Origin: Malania oleifera
Taxonomy: Eukaryota > Streptophyta > Magnoliopsida > Santalales > Ximeniaceae
DNA: 64,000 nucleotides
Direction: 5' to 3'
Assembly: GCF_029873635.1 (NCBI RefSeq)
Contig: NC_080419.1
Coordinates: 75,008,597 to 75,072,596, forward strand
The notes under the pieces were generated by a model. That model was not told the DNA's origin. It worked only from the letters and a program-made list of their open reading frames with translations, and searched no databases. This document shows positions 45,900 through 58,035 of the stretch, in pieces; within the stretch, counting starts at the first letter, position 1; each line of letters starts with the position of its first letter. Position numbers and translations under genes: made by a program.

Positions 45900-46227
45900 T
45901 AATGGGTAGAGAGGAACACTCAGTCACTGGTTGTGACTCAAACTCAGTGAGAATAAATACACAATAACAATATATTTCAATCTCAAAATAGATACAGAGA
46001 ACTTCAAATTAAAACCCTCTCTCACGCTCACTGGCTTTACACTCTCAACACACCACATCCTTCATTGCACACACACACATCTATTTATAGTAAATCATAC
46101 AACAATATAATCAACAATGGTGGGAATTAAACTTCAACGGAGGTGGGCTGGTAAGCAGAGTAGGTTGCCTGCCAATCTCCAATGTCAACAGAAATGACTG
46201 CCGACGAGTCAAGTTTAATTTTCAACA
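45900..46227 (-). repeat. CopB 5' LTR, copy C
   Basis: Same as 103-430 and 26660-26985. The terminal CA has become TA (TAATGGG on the plus strand at 45900). The primer binding site, on the minus strand at about plus 45887-45898, reads TGGTATCAGGG. Confidence 0.88.
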
Positions 46228-46232
46228 CTAAT

Positions 46233-46829
46233 TACATTTGTAGTTATCCGAAACCAATTCTTAATAAAAAATAACTAACATAAGGAAACAAACTAATGTT
46301 CAAGTAATTCTTTGTGTGCGCATAAGAAAAACTAACAATTGACTGGAAGTGAAACAACTGTCATTTTCTTCCTTTTGCTCTTCAACTTTCTTATAGGCTC
46401 AATAATTTTATAAAATTAAAAAATTTAAATTTAAATAAAAAAAATCAACTACACATCCCTTACCTGCCATCTCATGAATATAATATGATTTAGCAACATA
46501 TCCATCATATGTATTCTATCAATTTATAGAACATGGTTACATTGTTTAATTATCTCAATTCCACTTGTTTTGCTAGTTTTGGTAAAAGGAAGGATGTTCA
46601 TGCTTTGTGGATAAATGTAGTTTTTGCAGTTTTATGAGGCTTATGAATTGAAAGAAATGCTCATATATTTATTTAAAAAAATCTGCACAAATCTTTATAA
46701 TGGGAGAACATTCAAATTTGGCATTGCTTAAGTGTGCTTTTGCTGGTTGTTTTAAAGGAGTGAGGTTTTTAGATATCTAATGGGATTGGTGGGCTTTGTT
46801 AGTATGAGTGTTTTAGTTTTGTTTCATAA
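46233..46829. other. Start of repeat unit C, no gene seen
   Basis: Collinear with 436-1032 and 26991-27579. Confidence 0.75.
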
Positions 46830-47470
46830 GGAGGTTTAGGAATTACAATAACTAATGATGGTTCACTTTCCCAGTATCCCAGAATCATTGTAGATTCAAT
46901 GAGGGAAGGAATTCATTTGTGTAAATGTTTGCATTATTTTAATGTGATTATTGAAAGTGACTCGCGAATTGTAATTAATTGACTTCAAAAAGGTAGATAT
47001 ACTTTGTGGTATCTTTCGGATTTTTGGGAGGAGCTCTTGGTAGAGTTAGAAGGAGTGAACGTCGTGGTGATGCATCAATATAGGGAAGGCAATAGTGCGA
47101 CTGATTTTCTTACTAAAGAAGAAGAAATGGGAAACAATGTAATTTACGAAAAACAACACCTTCTATCACGTTATCTGAAAGGTATTTTTTGGATGGATAG
47201 GTGGGGTCTCGTTTCTGTTCGTCGTTAGTTCAACTCTAAAGTTTTGTTTGGTGTATTTTGATTAGTTTTTTGCTGTGTTTATGTTTTTATTTTCTTTGTT
47301 AGTTATGTTTGGTTTTGTTATCCTGATTTGATTGGCGGTGTTATTTTTTTGGGAAGATTTTTCTGTAATCTCTCTTTGCTTATTTCGTAACCACGGTATT
47401 CCTCCACCAAAAGTAAGGGTATATTAATAAATAAATAGAGGTACCGCCCTCTTTTAGTAATAAAAAAAAA
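46830..47470 (+). pseudogene. LINE RNase H tail, copy C
   Basis: Same domain as 1033-1680, with the shared internal TGA near 46980. The last 75 codons are open (47004-47228) and end LKGIFWMDRWGLVSVRR, followed by the 3' UTR and A-rich tail. Confidence 0.7.
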
Positions 47471-50400
47471 ATCACGAAAGTTATAATAATTAATTATTCT
47501 CTTTGAAACCATTCAAAATTAATCATTCAAGATTTGACTTCTAATGAGGTACCCAAAAAAAAAGTGTTTTTTTGTATGAGATTTTATGGTAACGCAAAAA
47601 TCAGTTCAGAATTAAGCCCTTTTTTATTAAGAATTATGATACATTGTCAAATTATTATTGCATTTAATGATTTATTTGAATTCAAATTTATAATTCCTAA
47701 TGCATTTCATAAAATTATATACAGAAAAGCAGAACAGCTAGCTCTATAACCAATTAAAACCTTTTGTGCACAATTTAAAGCACATATTTAATTATTGGGC
47801 TCTCTTAAAAAAATAAAACATATTCGCGATTCAGTTTAATGTTTTGAATTACCAAGACACATAATTGTCAATATCTCTAGAATAAGAGAAAACAAACTAT
47901 GTAAATTATTATTACAATTTATTTTGTTATGTTTCAAGTTATTATTAATAATAATATTTTATTAATAAAATTATAAAACATGCATAATATGCTATGCTAA
48001 CATATAAAATTTTTGCTACATTTTCAATATATTTAATATTTTCCTTGAATCTAGTTCTGGAAAAAACTTAAAGACCCCACTTGAAACTTAAAAATATTAG
48101 AGCAATAAAAAGAAAACATAAAAAAATAATAATAATAATTTTTCATCTTTAGTTATGAAAATAAGGAGAATAAGAAAGAAAATAAAATACATGCCAAACT
48201 AATGAACAAAATTTTAATTTTAAGCATCATTAACATTTGATTTTTTTTCTGAACTTTTAATTATATTAAAAAATTAATTTTAGTAATATTTAGCATGAGA
48301 GAAAAATACATATATTTGCGTGTGTTTCGATAAAAACTTCCTGAATCTACATGTTGAAAAATACATTGTTGTAAAAATTGCATATAAATTTCATTATTTT
48401 AAATGCATAGCAAATTATAATTTTTTAGATTAATTTTATGTAAGTTAAATAAATTTATTTCTATTGAAATTAACAAAAAAAAAAAAGATTTATAAAATTC
48501 AATATATTTATACAAAGACTGTCAACGTGCTTATAAAATATATAGTGATACAATTTTCTTTTATATATTCCTATCATCATATATTAATTTTTAAAACATT
48601 CTCAGTGTGAACTTGAATATGATTTAAATATTTTTAAATGTCATATACAGAAAACTAACATTTTATTTCATTAAAAATTCAAACACATAATTTTTGTATG
48701 CTTTTTAAAAATTTTTCTAATGGAATACAATTTATTCACTAAATAAATATAATTTTATACTTGAAATAATTTTAAAATCTTGCATTAATTTCAATAAATT
48801 TTATTTTTATCACTCTTATTAATATTTCAAGGTCGACATTATTTTGGTATCCTAATTTAAATAATGCATTATAGAGTCTTATGATAGTTGGAGATTTAGT
48901 AATTATTTCTTTTTAATTTAAAGTCCCTAATTTAAATAATGCATTATAGAGTCTTATGATAGTTGGAGATTTAGTAATTATTTCCTTTTAATTTAAAGTC
49001 AACATGAATTTAAAGACAACTTATTACATTCTAATTTGTTTGAAGTCATTTTTAACTAAAAAGTATGATACTACAAATTAACGCCATTAAATTTTTAAAA
49101 AATTCTAAAGTGGATGATCCATAAGATAAAATAAAATAAAACACACACACACACATTTTTCAAAATTTTCAAATTCTTCAAAATTCATGTTAATTATGCA
49201 AAATATTTCATATAAAAATATAATAGAAAATAATATTAGATAGATTTGAGAATATGATGTAAAGAGAGATAAAATTTCTTGTTGTCATTAGCGTTAATTA
49301 AAAATTATTTTAATTGGCAATGTTTTTATCAAAGTGTTAACCAATTGCAACTAATTAAAAAAATTAGAAATCAACCAATCAGAAAATTATGATTTAATCG
49401 GCCAGAAATTGTAATTGAATTAATTTTTTTTTTTGTAATTCCTAAAATATAACGGAATTAATACTCTCAAGAAGCACTAATAATAATTAAATTAAAATTT
49501 TTTGTAACTCTTATCTACATGTTTGATATTTAGAATGGGGTGGCAGGAATGGAATTGAATTTATTATTTGATTTCTTCATTCTCTCCATTCAAAATTTCA
49601 TTCCATTCGATTCTGATCCATTTCATTTCCCAAACCAAAAATGACATAAGCATAATTGAATTAATAATTCATTTAATTCTCAATAATATGTTTTACCGTC
49701 ACCAATACTAGTTATATTAATTGTTAAATAATTAATCAAAAATAAATTTATTAGATATATTTTTTTCTAAAATATAGAAATTTCAGAAATTGATATTCAA
49801 TATTTATATTGTCATAAATGGATACCATCATGCTTCAATAAATTAGCATAAATATAGATTGACCATTATAGAAATTTTTGAATTCAAACATTTTTCATTG
49901 TGACAGAAATTAAATTATAATTTAATTTTATGAGAAAATTTTGAAAATATTATTTATTTTATAAAATTTCAATAGAACACAACTCATATAACACAAAATC
50001 GAAATTTCATATAGCAAATATTAAACACTTGGAATAAGTTGTTACATTATCTCAAACTTAATCATACATTCTAAACAATCAAGATACATATGACCAATTC
50101 ACTTGATTGAGAGAAGGATTCATGGAAATGATTAAGAGAAGGATTTAAGTGGGAGTAAAAGAGAGAGATTGCAAATGTAAAGCTATTAAAGAGATTTGTG
50201 GCAATCAAGGAGAGAAGGGGAGAGGGAGGGAGAGATGTTTGTGAAAGACAACCAAAATTCTAAGAGGGTAAATATAATAATATATTTTATGGGTTAAAAT
50301 GCTCTAATTAATAATATGCTCCAATAGTAATCAAGAAAACAAGAATTAAATTAATTAAAAATTAGTTTTAAATTTTAAAAATTTAAAATTATAATAATTA

Positions 50401-50746
50401 GGATTTGGGGTTTGCGGGATTTTGAAATCAATACGGATTGTTGTTAATACATAATATAGACTAAAAAATAATTGCGCCCTCACGGGCATGGCACGGTGAA
50501 AAGGTATCAATAAGTAAGAAGAAGTATCGGGGGTTCAATTTCAGGTAAATACACTCACAGAGTCAGCGGTACCTGTGGATTAGTCGAGCGTCCAAAGGAC
50601 ATCGGGCACCATCATTTCAAATACATATATATAAGGTGAGTATGGTGTATTTTCCCAAAAATGAATAAAGTTTTATTTTGGGCCCAATCTTTAAAGTGTT
50701 CCATCTTTTTCATTAATGGCACATTCAAATTAGATGCAAAGACAAT
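47471..50746. other. AT-rich intergenic DNA, unit C
   Basis: Collinear with 6675-10017 of unit A, containing single copies of the direct-repeat segment (to about 48174), the 75-bp tandem pair and a short (CA)n (49141-49156). No gene seen. Confidence 0.7.
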
Positions 50747-50844
50747 TATAAATAGTTTCATAGAGTGGGCATTGGTAACTTGACCATTCATCAATAAACG
50801 AAAGATACAAGGAGAAGAGGAGAGGCAAGAAGAGAAGAGAACAG

Positions 50845-51219
50845 ATGGCTAAACTTTTATTCACTCCTATTTTCTTTTCCATCCTCGTTTTCTCAGGTTT
50901 GTTCCATTATCTTTCCCTGTTTGTTTGCCTTTAATGTAGTTATTGAATGAAAAATAAGCCGACAATCCATTTGAATTAAAATTTTCTTATTTGCATTCAA
51001 AAGCTAGACTTACTATCGATGTCTTTTGTTGTAGCTCTACTGATGATAGAACCAAGCATGGCTCAACCAAAAAAATGTAACCTTTCCTTCACAAATGAAA
51101 AGTGTAATCCAGTAACATGTTCGCTGAAGTGTGCAGCGGAGTACCAAGGTCGGGCTAAAGGAAGCTGCCAAAAGGATAATACGCTGCCGTATCTGGTGTG
51201 CGTCTGCACTTGCATTTGA
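50845..51219 (+). CDS. Defensin-like secreted cysteine-rich peptide, copy C
   Basis: Exons 50845-50896 and 51035-51219 encode 78 aa, with the same intron position as copy A (donor CAG/GTTTGT, acceptor TTGTAG). The signal peptide is the same apart from Ala for Thr at the exon junction. The eight-cysteine pattern C-x8-C-x4-C-x3-C-x11-C-x10-C-x-C-x-C is fully kept. In the mature part five residues differ from copy A: I/V and P/S around the third cysteine, M/L in the long loop, and I/V and V/I at the C-terminus. The TATA box is at 50747-50755. It is probably a secreted defence or signalling peptide, by family resemblance only. Confidence 0.75.
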
Positions 51220-52236
51220 TGCCTCTTGTTCCAATTTTCATTAATAAAGCAACAAATAAAATTAAACTAATTTGGGGTATCTTCCTTATTAATATTATTA
51301 TCGTTACATGGTTAAAATACATCGAAATTTCTCGAATACGATCTTTATTTGTTGCATTCCTATTTTCATGAGCAATAAAATAAAGAAAAGCGAAAAAAAC
51401 TTGGGATCCATCCGAATGATGGCACGAGTCGCTGTCGAGTACCGACCATGTTTTCCCTTATCAGGTGTGAATACTAGCGACATAATTGTGCTACCACTTT
51501 TTATAAAGGTTAAAATTTAACCTTAATTAAAAGAGGCTGCTATGTGCATCACAAAGATAGGAGTTCGGGAATATAGTTACACGCTTTAAGAATGTATTGA
51601 GTCAATAGCACCCTTGGAGTGACTTCTCGGAGTGATTACAATTAACTTGCCAACAATATAAGGTTGCAACCATTTCTTTTAGGTGTGAAAAGTATTTTGG
51701 TTAAAAAAAAAATATGACAATGACACTGCTTTTCAAAAATATTTTCAAAATAAGAATAGCATACAATTTTCAATGCCTTAGAAACATTTTGCTTTAAAAT
51801 CAACAGATAAAATAAAAGGTGGAATTGTGAAAAGTAATAAATGACCATAACGGTAAAAATAAAAGAAGAATGTAAAGAAAATTAACCCAATTAATGATTC
51901 AATGCCAACTCAAAAGGACAAGAGAAATAAAGGGAATAATAAGTGCATCCCAAATATTTAAAGTTTCAAATTGACACGTTTTTCTTCAACTGCACATTAA
52001 ATAAGCCAATTAATGAGCAATAGTTAAAAAAAAAAAAAAAAGGGTTAAGTTAACATGCGATCTAATCCAATTTTTATCATTTCTTTGTGCCTTCTGATCA
52101 TACTTAGACCTTGTATCTTCAAAAGCCCATTATTGATCTTCAATCTCAATTCCTTAACTGATGGATCTTAAGTCGCACGACTATTCCGTTCACTAACACA
52201 TCGCCGAGAAAGGTAACTATTTCATTATCTCTACAA
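51220..52236. other. DEFL 3' flank, unit C, no gene seen
   Basis: Collinear with 10491-11519, including the polyadenylation signals just after the stop. Confidence 0.6.
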
Positions 52237-52990
52237 ATGTTTCATCACTATCAACTCTTTTTTTTCTTTTTCTTCTTCAAACTCACCTCAACAAAAGTAG
52301 TTGGGACATGTGCATGGGGAACCAGAACCCAATATGAGAAGCATCTCCAACATCTTCACCCTCCAAATCATTATTTCCTTTGGCATTTTCTTCTCTTTCC
52401 AATTCCTCTAACATCTGTAGGAGTTTCAACATCTCTTCTAGATGCACAATATTTCCCAAACATTAAAGAAAGTAAATGATAGTGTGGATAACACTTGTCC
52501 TTTAAATTATCCTGCATTCTCATTGCTCTTAAAAAAATCAAAAAAAAAAAATACATTGAAGGTTAATTTCATTAGTAAAAATAAACAAAGCATTATTCGT
52601 ATGAAATAAAAACATTACATGAATGTTACATAAATATCTTTAAATACTTAGCCCAAATTGACTTTTTCTGCAACAACGCCTTACTTGACATATCAGCCTA
52701 CCCAAAACTAGTACTGCTTGGCCCATGCAACATATCATACATAATGTTAAATTGTTGTTTCAGGGTTTTCATTCTAGATTTAATATGAGGATCGACTTTC
52801 AAACCTGAATTTGGCAAAGTCATTACAAGTATCCTCTCAACTGAACTATAATGACCTGATTTGAAATCACGATCAGCATCATACTTTCTGCTCTTTTGCA
52901 AATCAAGAAGAGCCTAAAATAATTTTTCATCTTTTTCTTCAGCCCACAACCTTTCGTTTTTACTAGGGCCACGAGTGTCTTCCAATACCA
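52237..52990 (-). pseudogene. PIF/Harbinger ORF1, Myb/SANT-like protein, copy C
   Basis: The best-preserved copy. 52698-52901 reads LQKSRKYDADRDFKSGHYSS, then VERILVMTLPNSGLKVDPHI, then KSRMKTLKQQFNIMYDMLHG, the Myb/SANT-like domain of PIF ORF1. A probable intron follows. 52371-52556 carries CYPHYHLLSLMFGKY. The N-terminus shows ERLWAEEKDEKLFQALLDL just before, after a stop near 52914. Confidence 0.68.
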
Positions 52991-53352
52991 TACCTAAAAA
53001 CCAATCAATACTCAAGAATACATTTAAGAAACACTAAATATAATGGATGCATCATTAAAATTCAATATAATGGATGGTATCACTACAACCAAGATTCAAA
53101 AATAATGTCAAACAAGAGGTCCATTCATTTGACATACATATAAGAGTAGCCTTAATCTAATTAGAGACTAAATCATTTAAGAAACATTTAATATAGTGGA
53201 TGCATCACTAAAATTCAATATAATGAATAGTATCGCTACAACAAAGATTCGAGAATACATGCCAAACAAGTTCATTCATTCATTTGATGTACATATAGTT
53301 GTTTCTACATTAATTACTACTTCAAGAAGTTCATACAACCAAACGAACTTCA

Positions 53353-53785
53353 TTAGATATTTTGTCTCCACCGATTGAACATACCTATTACCATATTATC
53401 TCTCCAAGAAGTCCATGTTTCAATTGTTGTGATTAAATAACCTTCTATGCTAGAGGATGTTAGTTGTAATATATCCAACTTGTTCTCTATTGGGTCAATT
53501 GTCATCTCTTTTCTTATGAAATTATGGAGAAGACAAGAACTCATAACAATTCAGCTTTATATTTTGATTGGACGAAAGGACGGACTTCTAAGGATGGCCC
53601 AATGTAGCTTTAGTAGTCCAAAACACCTCTTAGTGACATTCCTAGTGGCAACATGTTTCATATTGAAAACTTTGTAAGGGGTGGTTGGTTGGTGTCCTTC
53701 CCTCCACTCATTCAAATGGTATCTTTGTCCTTCATAGGGTGCGATAAATCCTTCACAATTTTTCTACCCAGCATCAATAAGATAA
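53353..53785 (-). pseudogene. PIF/Harbinger transposase, C-terminal half, copy C
   Basis: Same as 12627-13057, with YYLIDAG kept (A in place of the F of copy A) but the same stop after it, then KNCEGFIAPYEGQRYHLNEW and the LLHNFIRKEMTIDP...WRDNMVIGMFNRWR end. The N-terminal half is deleted in this unit. Confidence 0.72.
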
Positions 53786-54463
53786 TACAATAACAACAAC
53801 AACAAAACCAAATCTTAAGTCCCACAAAGTAGGGTCAGCTATATGAATCCTTTTTTGCCAATTTATGCGATCATGGACCATTTCTTTTGACAGATTCAGG
53901 GACATTAAATTCTTACTCACTCTCTCCTCCCAAGTTATTTTAAGTCTACCCCTACCTCTTCTACTATCCCCCACCATAACAAACTCACTTTTCCTCACTG
54001 GCGCACTTTGTGGCCTACGTTGCAAGTATTCATACTATCTAAGTCATCCCTCCCTTATCTTATCTTCTATAGGAACTGCACCTAACTTACCACGAATATT
54101 TTCATTCCTTTATTTATCTTTCAATGTTATACCACTCATCCATCTAAGCATTCTCATCTCGATAATTTTAACCTTTTAGATATTATGTTTCTTCGTCACC
54201 CAACATTTTGATCCATATATCATAGCTGGTCTTGTAGTTATCATATAAAACTTCCCTTTTAATTTTAAAGGTATTCTATGATCACAAAGCATACTTGAAG
54301 CACTTCCCCATTTTACCCAATCTATTTTAACTCTATGCATTACATCATCTTCAATTTCTCTTTCAGCTTGCACAATATATCCAAGGTATCGAAATCTACA
54401 AGTGCTATTTATTTCTTCATCATCAAGTATTACTTTGTCTCTAATATTTCTCTTAACATTGCT
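53786..54463 (-). mobile_element. LINE 3' part, copy C
   Basis: Same as 13058-13744, with a shorter (GTT)n tail. It reads GRLKITWEERVSKNLMSLNLS and DRINWQKRIHIADPTLWD, and upstream the RT thumb segment ..YLGYIVQAEREIEDDVMHRV. It ends at the CopA2 LTR. Confidence 0.73.
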
Positions 54464-55886
54464 TGTTGTGTGTAATTCAGCTGATTGCAAATTCTATTTT
54501 CAGATTTTAATTAATTCCAAACAAACCACAATAACAATATGAGCATCAACCTCAATCACACCTAAACTTAAACCTATTTATTTTGACGCGTGTGTGTGCA
54601 AAGTCTAATCAAGAAAAATATATGTTCACCAAATAATATTCAGCAAAAACATAAACACGCCACAATCACAACCCACAAGAACACATTTACGTGGTTCGGC
54701 CAAAAAATTAGCCTACATCCACCGCAGAAACTCACCTCCAGAGACACTATATTAAATCGGAAGTAATAAATACGAATACACACAGATTTACCCTTTCTTG
54801 TCTTACCGGTCTCCTCTAGAAATCAGCCCAAGAATAATCTAAGAAATCCCCCCTTCACACCGGCGAAGAACCCTAGGTTTATCCCTATATTCCTCCCTAA
54901 TTTCCCTAAAAGAAACCCTTCCCAAGAAACTAAATATGAGCTTTTACCTTGCCTTACCCTTGCGCGAACCTCCGTTGGAGATACCCACGCCGCACCCACC
55001 TCCTGTCGTCTCCTTTCCTGCGCGCTACGGCTGAAGGATCTCTTGGTGGTGATGGCTTCCTTGTTGCAGGTTTCCTCTCTCGGTTGGGAAGGCTCTTGCG
55101 GCTGGTGAAGCAGAAGTCTCCCTGCGGCTCTGCAAGAGTCTCTCGCGGCTGGAGCAAAGAAAACCTTCTGCGTTGCTATAAAACTGAAGAACCTCAAACC
55201 CCCGCCCCCTGCTATTTTTTCCTTATCTATTTACAATTCATTTCATGCAAATTACATCACTGCCCCTCATAGTAAAAGAAATAACATCAGCCATTGGATT
55301 TCTCAATAAATGGACGGCTTGGATTTTCTTCAGGCAAGCTTGACACTCCAACAATTCTCCACCTTGGCAAGCTTGTGATCCTTGCACCTCCTTAGCAACT
55401 CCTATGGCGGTTCCTGCAAAAAAAATACTATAAACTTCCAAGGTTAACCAAGTTCGAACAATGTTCAAACTTGGATTTAGGTATTGCTTTAGTCATCATA
55501 TCCGAAAGGATTATCCTCCGTTGGAATTTTTCTTACTTCTATTTCTCCACTAGAAATAATATCTCTCACAAAATGCAGTCTAACATCTATATGTTTGGAC
55601 CTATCATGATAAACATGATTCCTAGCCAAATGAATAGTGCTTTGATTGTCACAATAAATTGTAACGGTTCCACTATACATTCCTAACTCTAGGCATAGTC
55701 CTTTTATCCATATAGCCTCCTTAAAGGCTTCAGTCGTGGCAATATATTCAGCCTCCGTGGTAGACAAGGCTACCACCGACTCCATGTGAGATTTCCAACT
55801 AATAGCACTACCTAAAAAAGAAAAGATCATACCAGACAAAGACTTTCTAGTATCTAGATTTCCAGCATAGTCAGAATCTACATATT
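54464..55886 (-). mobile_element. CopA2, copy C, 3' LTR and RNase H only
   Basis: The LTR is 54464-55353 (890 bp), with the polypurine tract next to it and RNase H motifs at 55489-55839 ([20 protein letters not shown] and [12 protein letters not shown], better kept than in copy A). The sequence leaves CopA2 near 55887 and continues with DNA that in unit A lies at 20140, so everything between was deleted. Confidence 0.85.
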
Positions 55887-57305
55887 CTTTTTTCCATCAG
55901 GAGGGAAAAAAGTACAAGCATTAAGTGAACAGAAATTTAATCAATAACACTGAAGAAGACCAAAATATATTTTTTTAAACAAATAGAAAATATAAGAATG
56001 CAATCAAAGAATCAGTCTCACTTTTATAGGCAAATTAATTGGAAATAGATTTATGGTGTTGGGGTTATTTGGAAGCATATAGGCACATCACAAAAACACT
56101 CCTTGCCTCTCTTATTTGCAAGCATACCCTAGTCAGTGAAATAAGTTAGCTTCTAATGCGTAACTCCAAATCTATTTTCTAGATTTTGGGTTAACGAAAT
56201 ATCCTTGCATGGGAATATAGGCGAAAAAGGGGACCAATCACACCTTCACTAATCAAGCGTGAACCTTAAAAATTTTGACAAATGTAAGAGTTCTCCAAAT
56301 GTGAACAGCACGTAAATCACAACAACTTATTTTTTTATAATGCAAAGACTAATTGCAAAGGGAAAATGCTCACTAGATATGTTTTGAGCTTCAGCCTTCA
56401 GTTTGCCAAGGAATCTATTGACCTTCATTGCAAGAGCTTTTACTTGGATAGAGTAAGTTCTTATCGTATGCAGGTACACTTCAGTTGGAGGCTGCTGCTT
56501 TACAAAACCTTTAGACGAACTAATACAACATGTTTATCCCTCCAACTAAAGTCATAAAAACTGTTGGGGACAAAGATTTGATTAGCTTCTTGGAAAAGTT
56601 TACGATTTCCTCATAAGGAGGTTTAGGAATTACAAAAACTAATGATGGTTCATTGTTCGCAGTAGAATCTATAGTTGGCAACAATTCCAAAATTTACTAA
56701 TGCAAACACTAGGAAGTAAAAGTTGATATCCAACAATTGAATTAAAATTCCAACAGTAAGAAAACAGAAAGACAGATAAAGAATACAAAGGGATTAAAGA
56801 GAGAACAAGAATAATGAATTTCAGGGTTTATACTTATATCCCAAAAGAGAATTCAAATATGAAATTATTTTAAAGTACCTGTGCAAGAACCTCAATAGAA
56901 GTTTTCATTAAGCAATGGAAAAATTTAGAATCTTGGCCTTTAATCTCTCTTGAAACCTTTTAATCTTTACCCTTCATTAATCTAAAAGGTAACGTGCTAG
57001 TCATGAGATTACTTTAAAATGGTATAGACGAAAAAAAAACCTACATAAAAATTTCAAAGGACTAAAACTCCTAAAACAAATAAATAGCTATACTAGCATA
57101 ATAGCATGAATAATACCCAACCAGCCAACCTCAACAGCAAATACTGCAACAATAGTGCAAATAGTAAATTTTGGTTCAACTTGGCCTTCATTTTAAACTT
57201 GGATGCTCTTGCAGCACTTCTTCTAATCTTTTGTCTCAATACTTGAGCACAGTTTACAACTCTTTCTTAAATCATATATACCAAGTTTGAAAAATGTCTA
57301 CCTAT
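55887..57305. other. Right flank of PIF element, unit C
   Basis: Collinear with about 20140-21560. The short open fragment of 20570-20776 is still open here (about 56330-56537, minus strand). No gene recognised. Confidence 0.6.
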
Positions 57306-58035
57306 GCACTTATTTCATCTGTAGTTATCTGAAATCAATTCTTAATCAAAATAACTAACATAAGGAAACAAACTAATGTTCACATAATTCTTTGTGTGCG
57401 CATGAGAAAAACTAACAAGTGACTGGGAGTGAAACAACTATCATTTACTTCCCTTTGCTCTTCAACTTTCTTATAGGCTCAACAATTTTATTAAAAATTT
57501 AAATTTAAATAAATAAATAAATCAACTGCACATCCCATACCTGCCATCTCATGAATATAATATGATTTTCATAGATCACTAAAGCTATCACAATATAAAA
57601 ATATAACAGCCACTTCATTTCATTTAGCAACATATCCATCATATATATTCTATCAATTTATAGAACATAGTTACATTGTTTAATTATCTCAATTCCACTT
57701 GTTTTGCTGGGTTTGGTAAAAGGAAGGATGCTCATGCTTTGTGGATAAATGTAGTTTTTGCAGTTTTATGGGGCTTATGAATTGAAAGAAATGCTCATAT
57801 ATTTATTAAAAAAAATCTGAACAAATCTTTATTATGGGAGAACATTCAAATTTGGCATTGCTTAAGTGTGCTTTTGCTGGTTGTTTTAAAGGAGTGAGGT
57901 TTTTAGATATCTGATGGGATTGGTGGGCTTTGTTAGTATGATTGTTTTAGTTTTGTTTCATAAGGAGGTTTAGGAATTACAATAACTAATGATGGTTCAC
58001 TTTTCCAGTATCCCAGAATCATTGTAGATTCAATT
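57306..58035. repeat. Repeat unit D, truncated start of a fourth unit
   Basis: Follows unit C directly with no CopB element; GCACTTATTTCATCTGTAG at about 57305 is the unoccupied target. It is collinear with the starts of units A-C, keeps a 57-bp block (57569-57625) that they lack, and includes the first 73 bases of the LINE RNase H region (57963-58035). Similarity ends at ATTGTAGATTCAAT, 58035. Confidence 0.85.

Larger units (their letters stand above)
43798..46227 (-). mobile_element. CopB, copy C, 5' half only
   Basis: Equivalent to 24564-26985 of the complete copy: integrase start, protease remnant, gag, leader, primer binding site and 5' LTR (45900-46227), followed by CTAAT (46228-46232). 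The left edge at GATGCCATAGCC is exactly where the Tat LTR ends, so the Tat element was inserted here and the other half of CopB should lie on its far side, which is not in the window. Confidence 0.88.
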
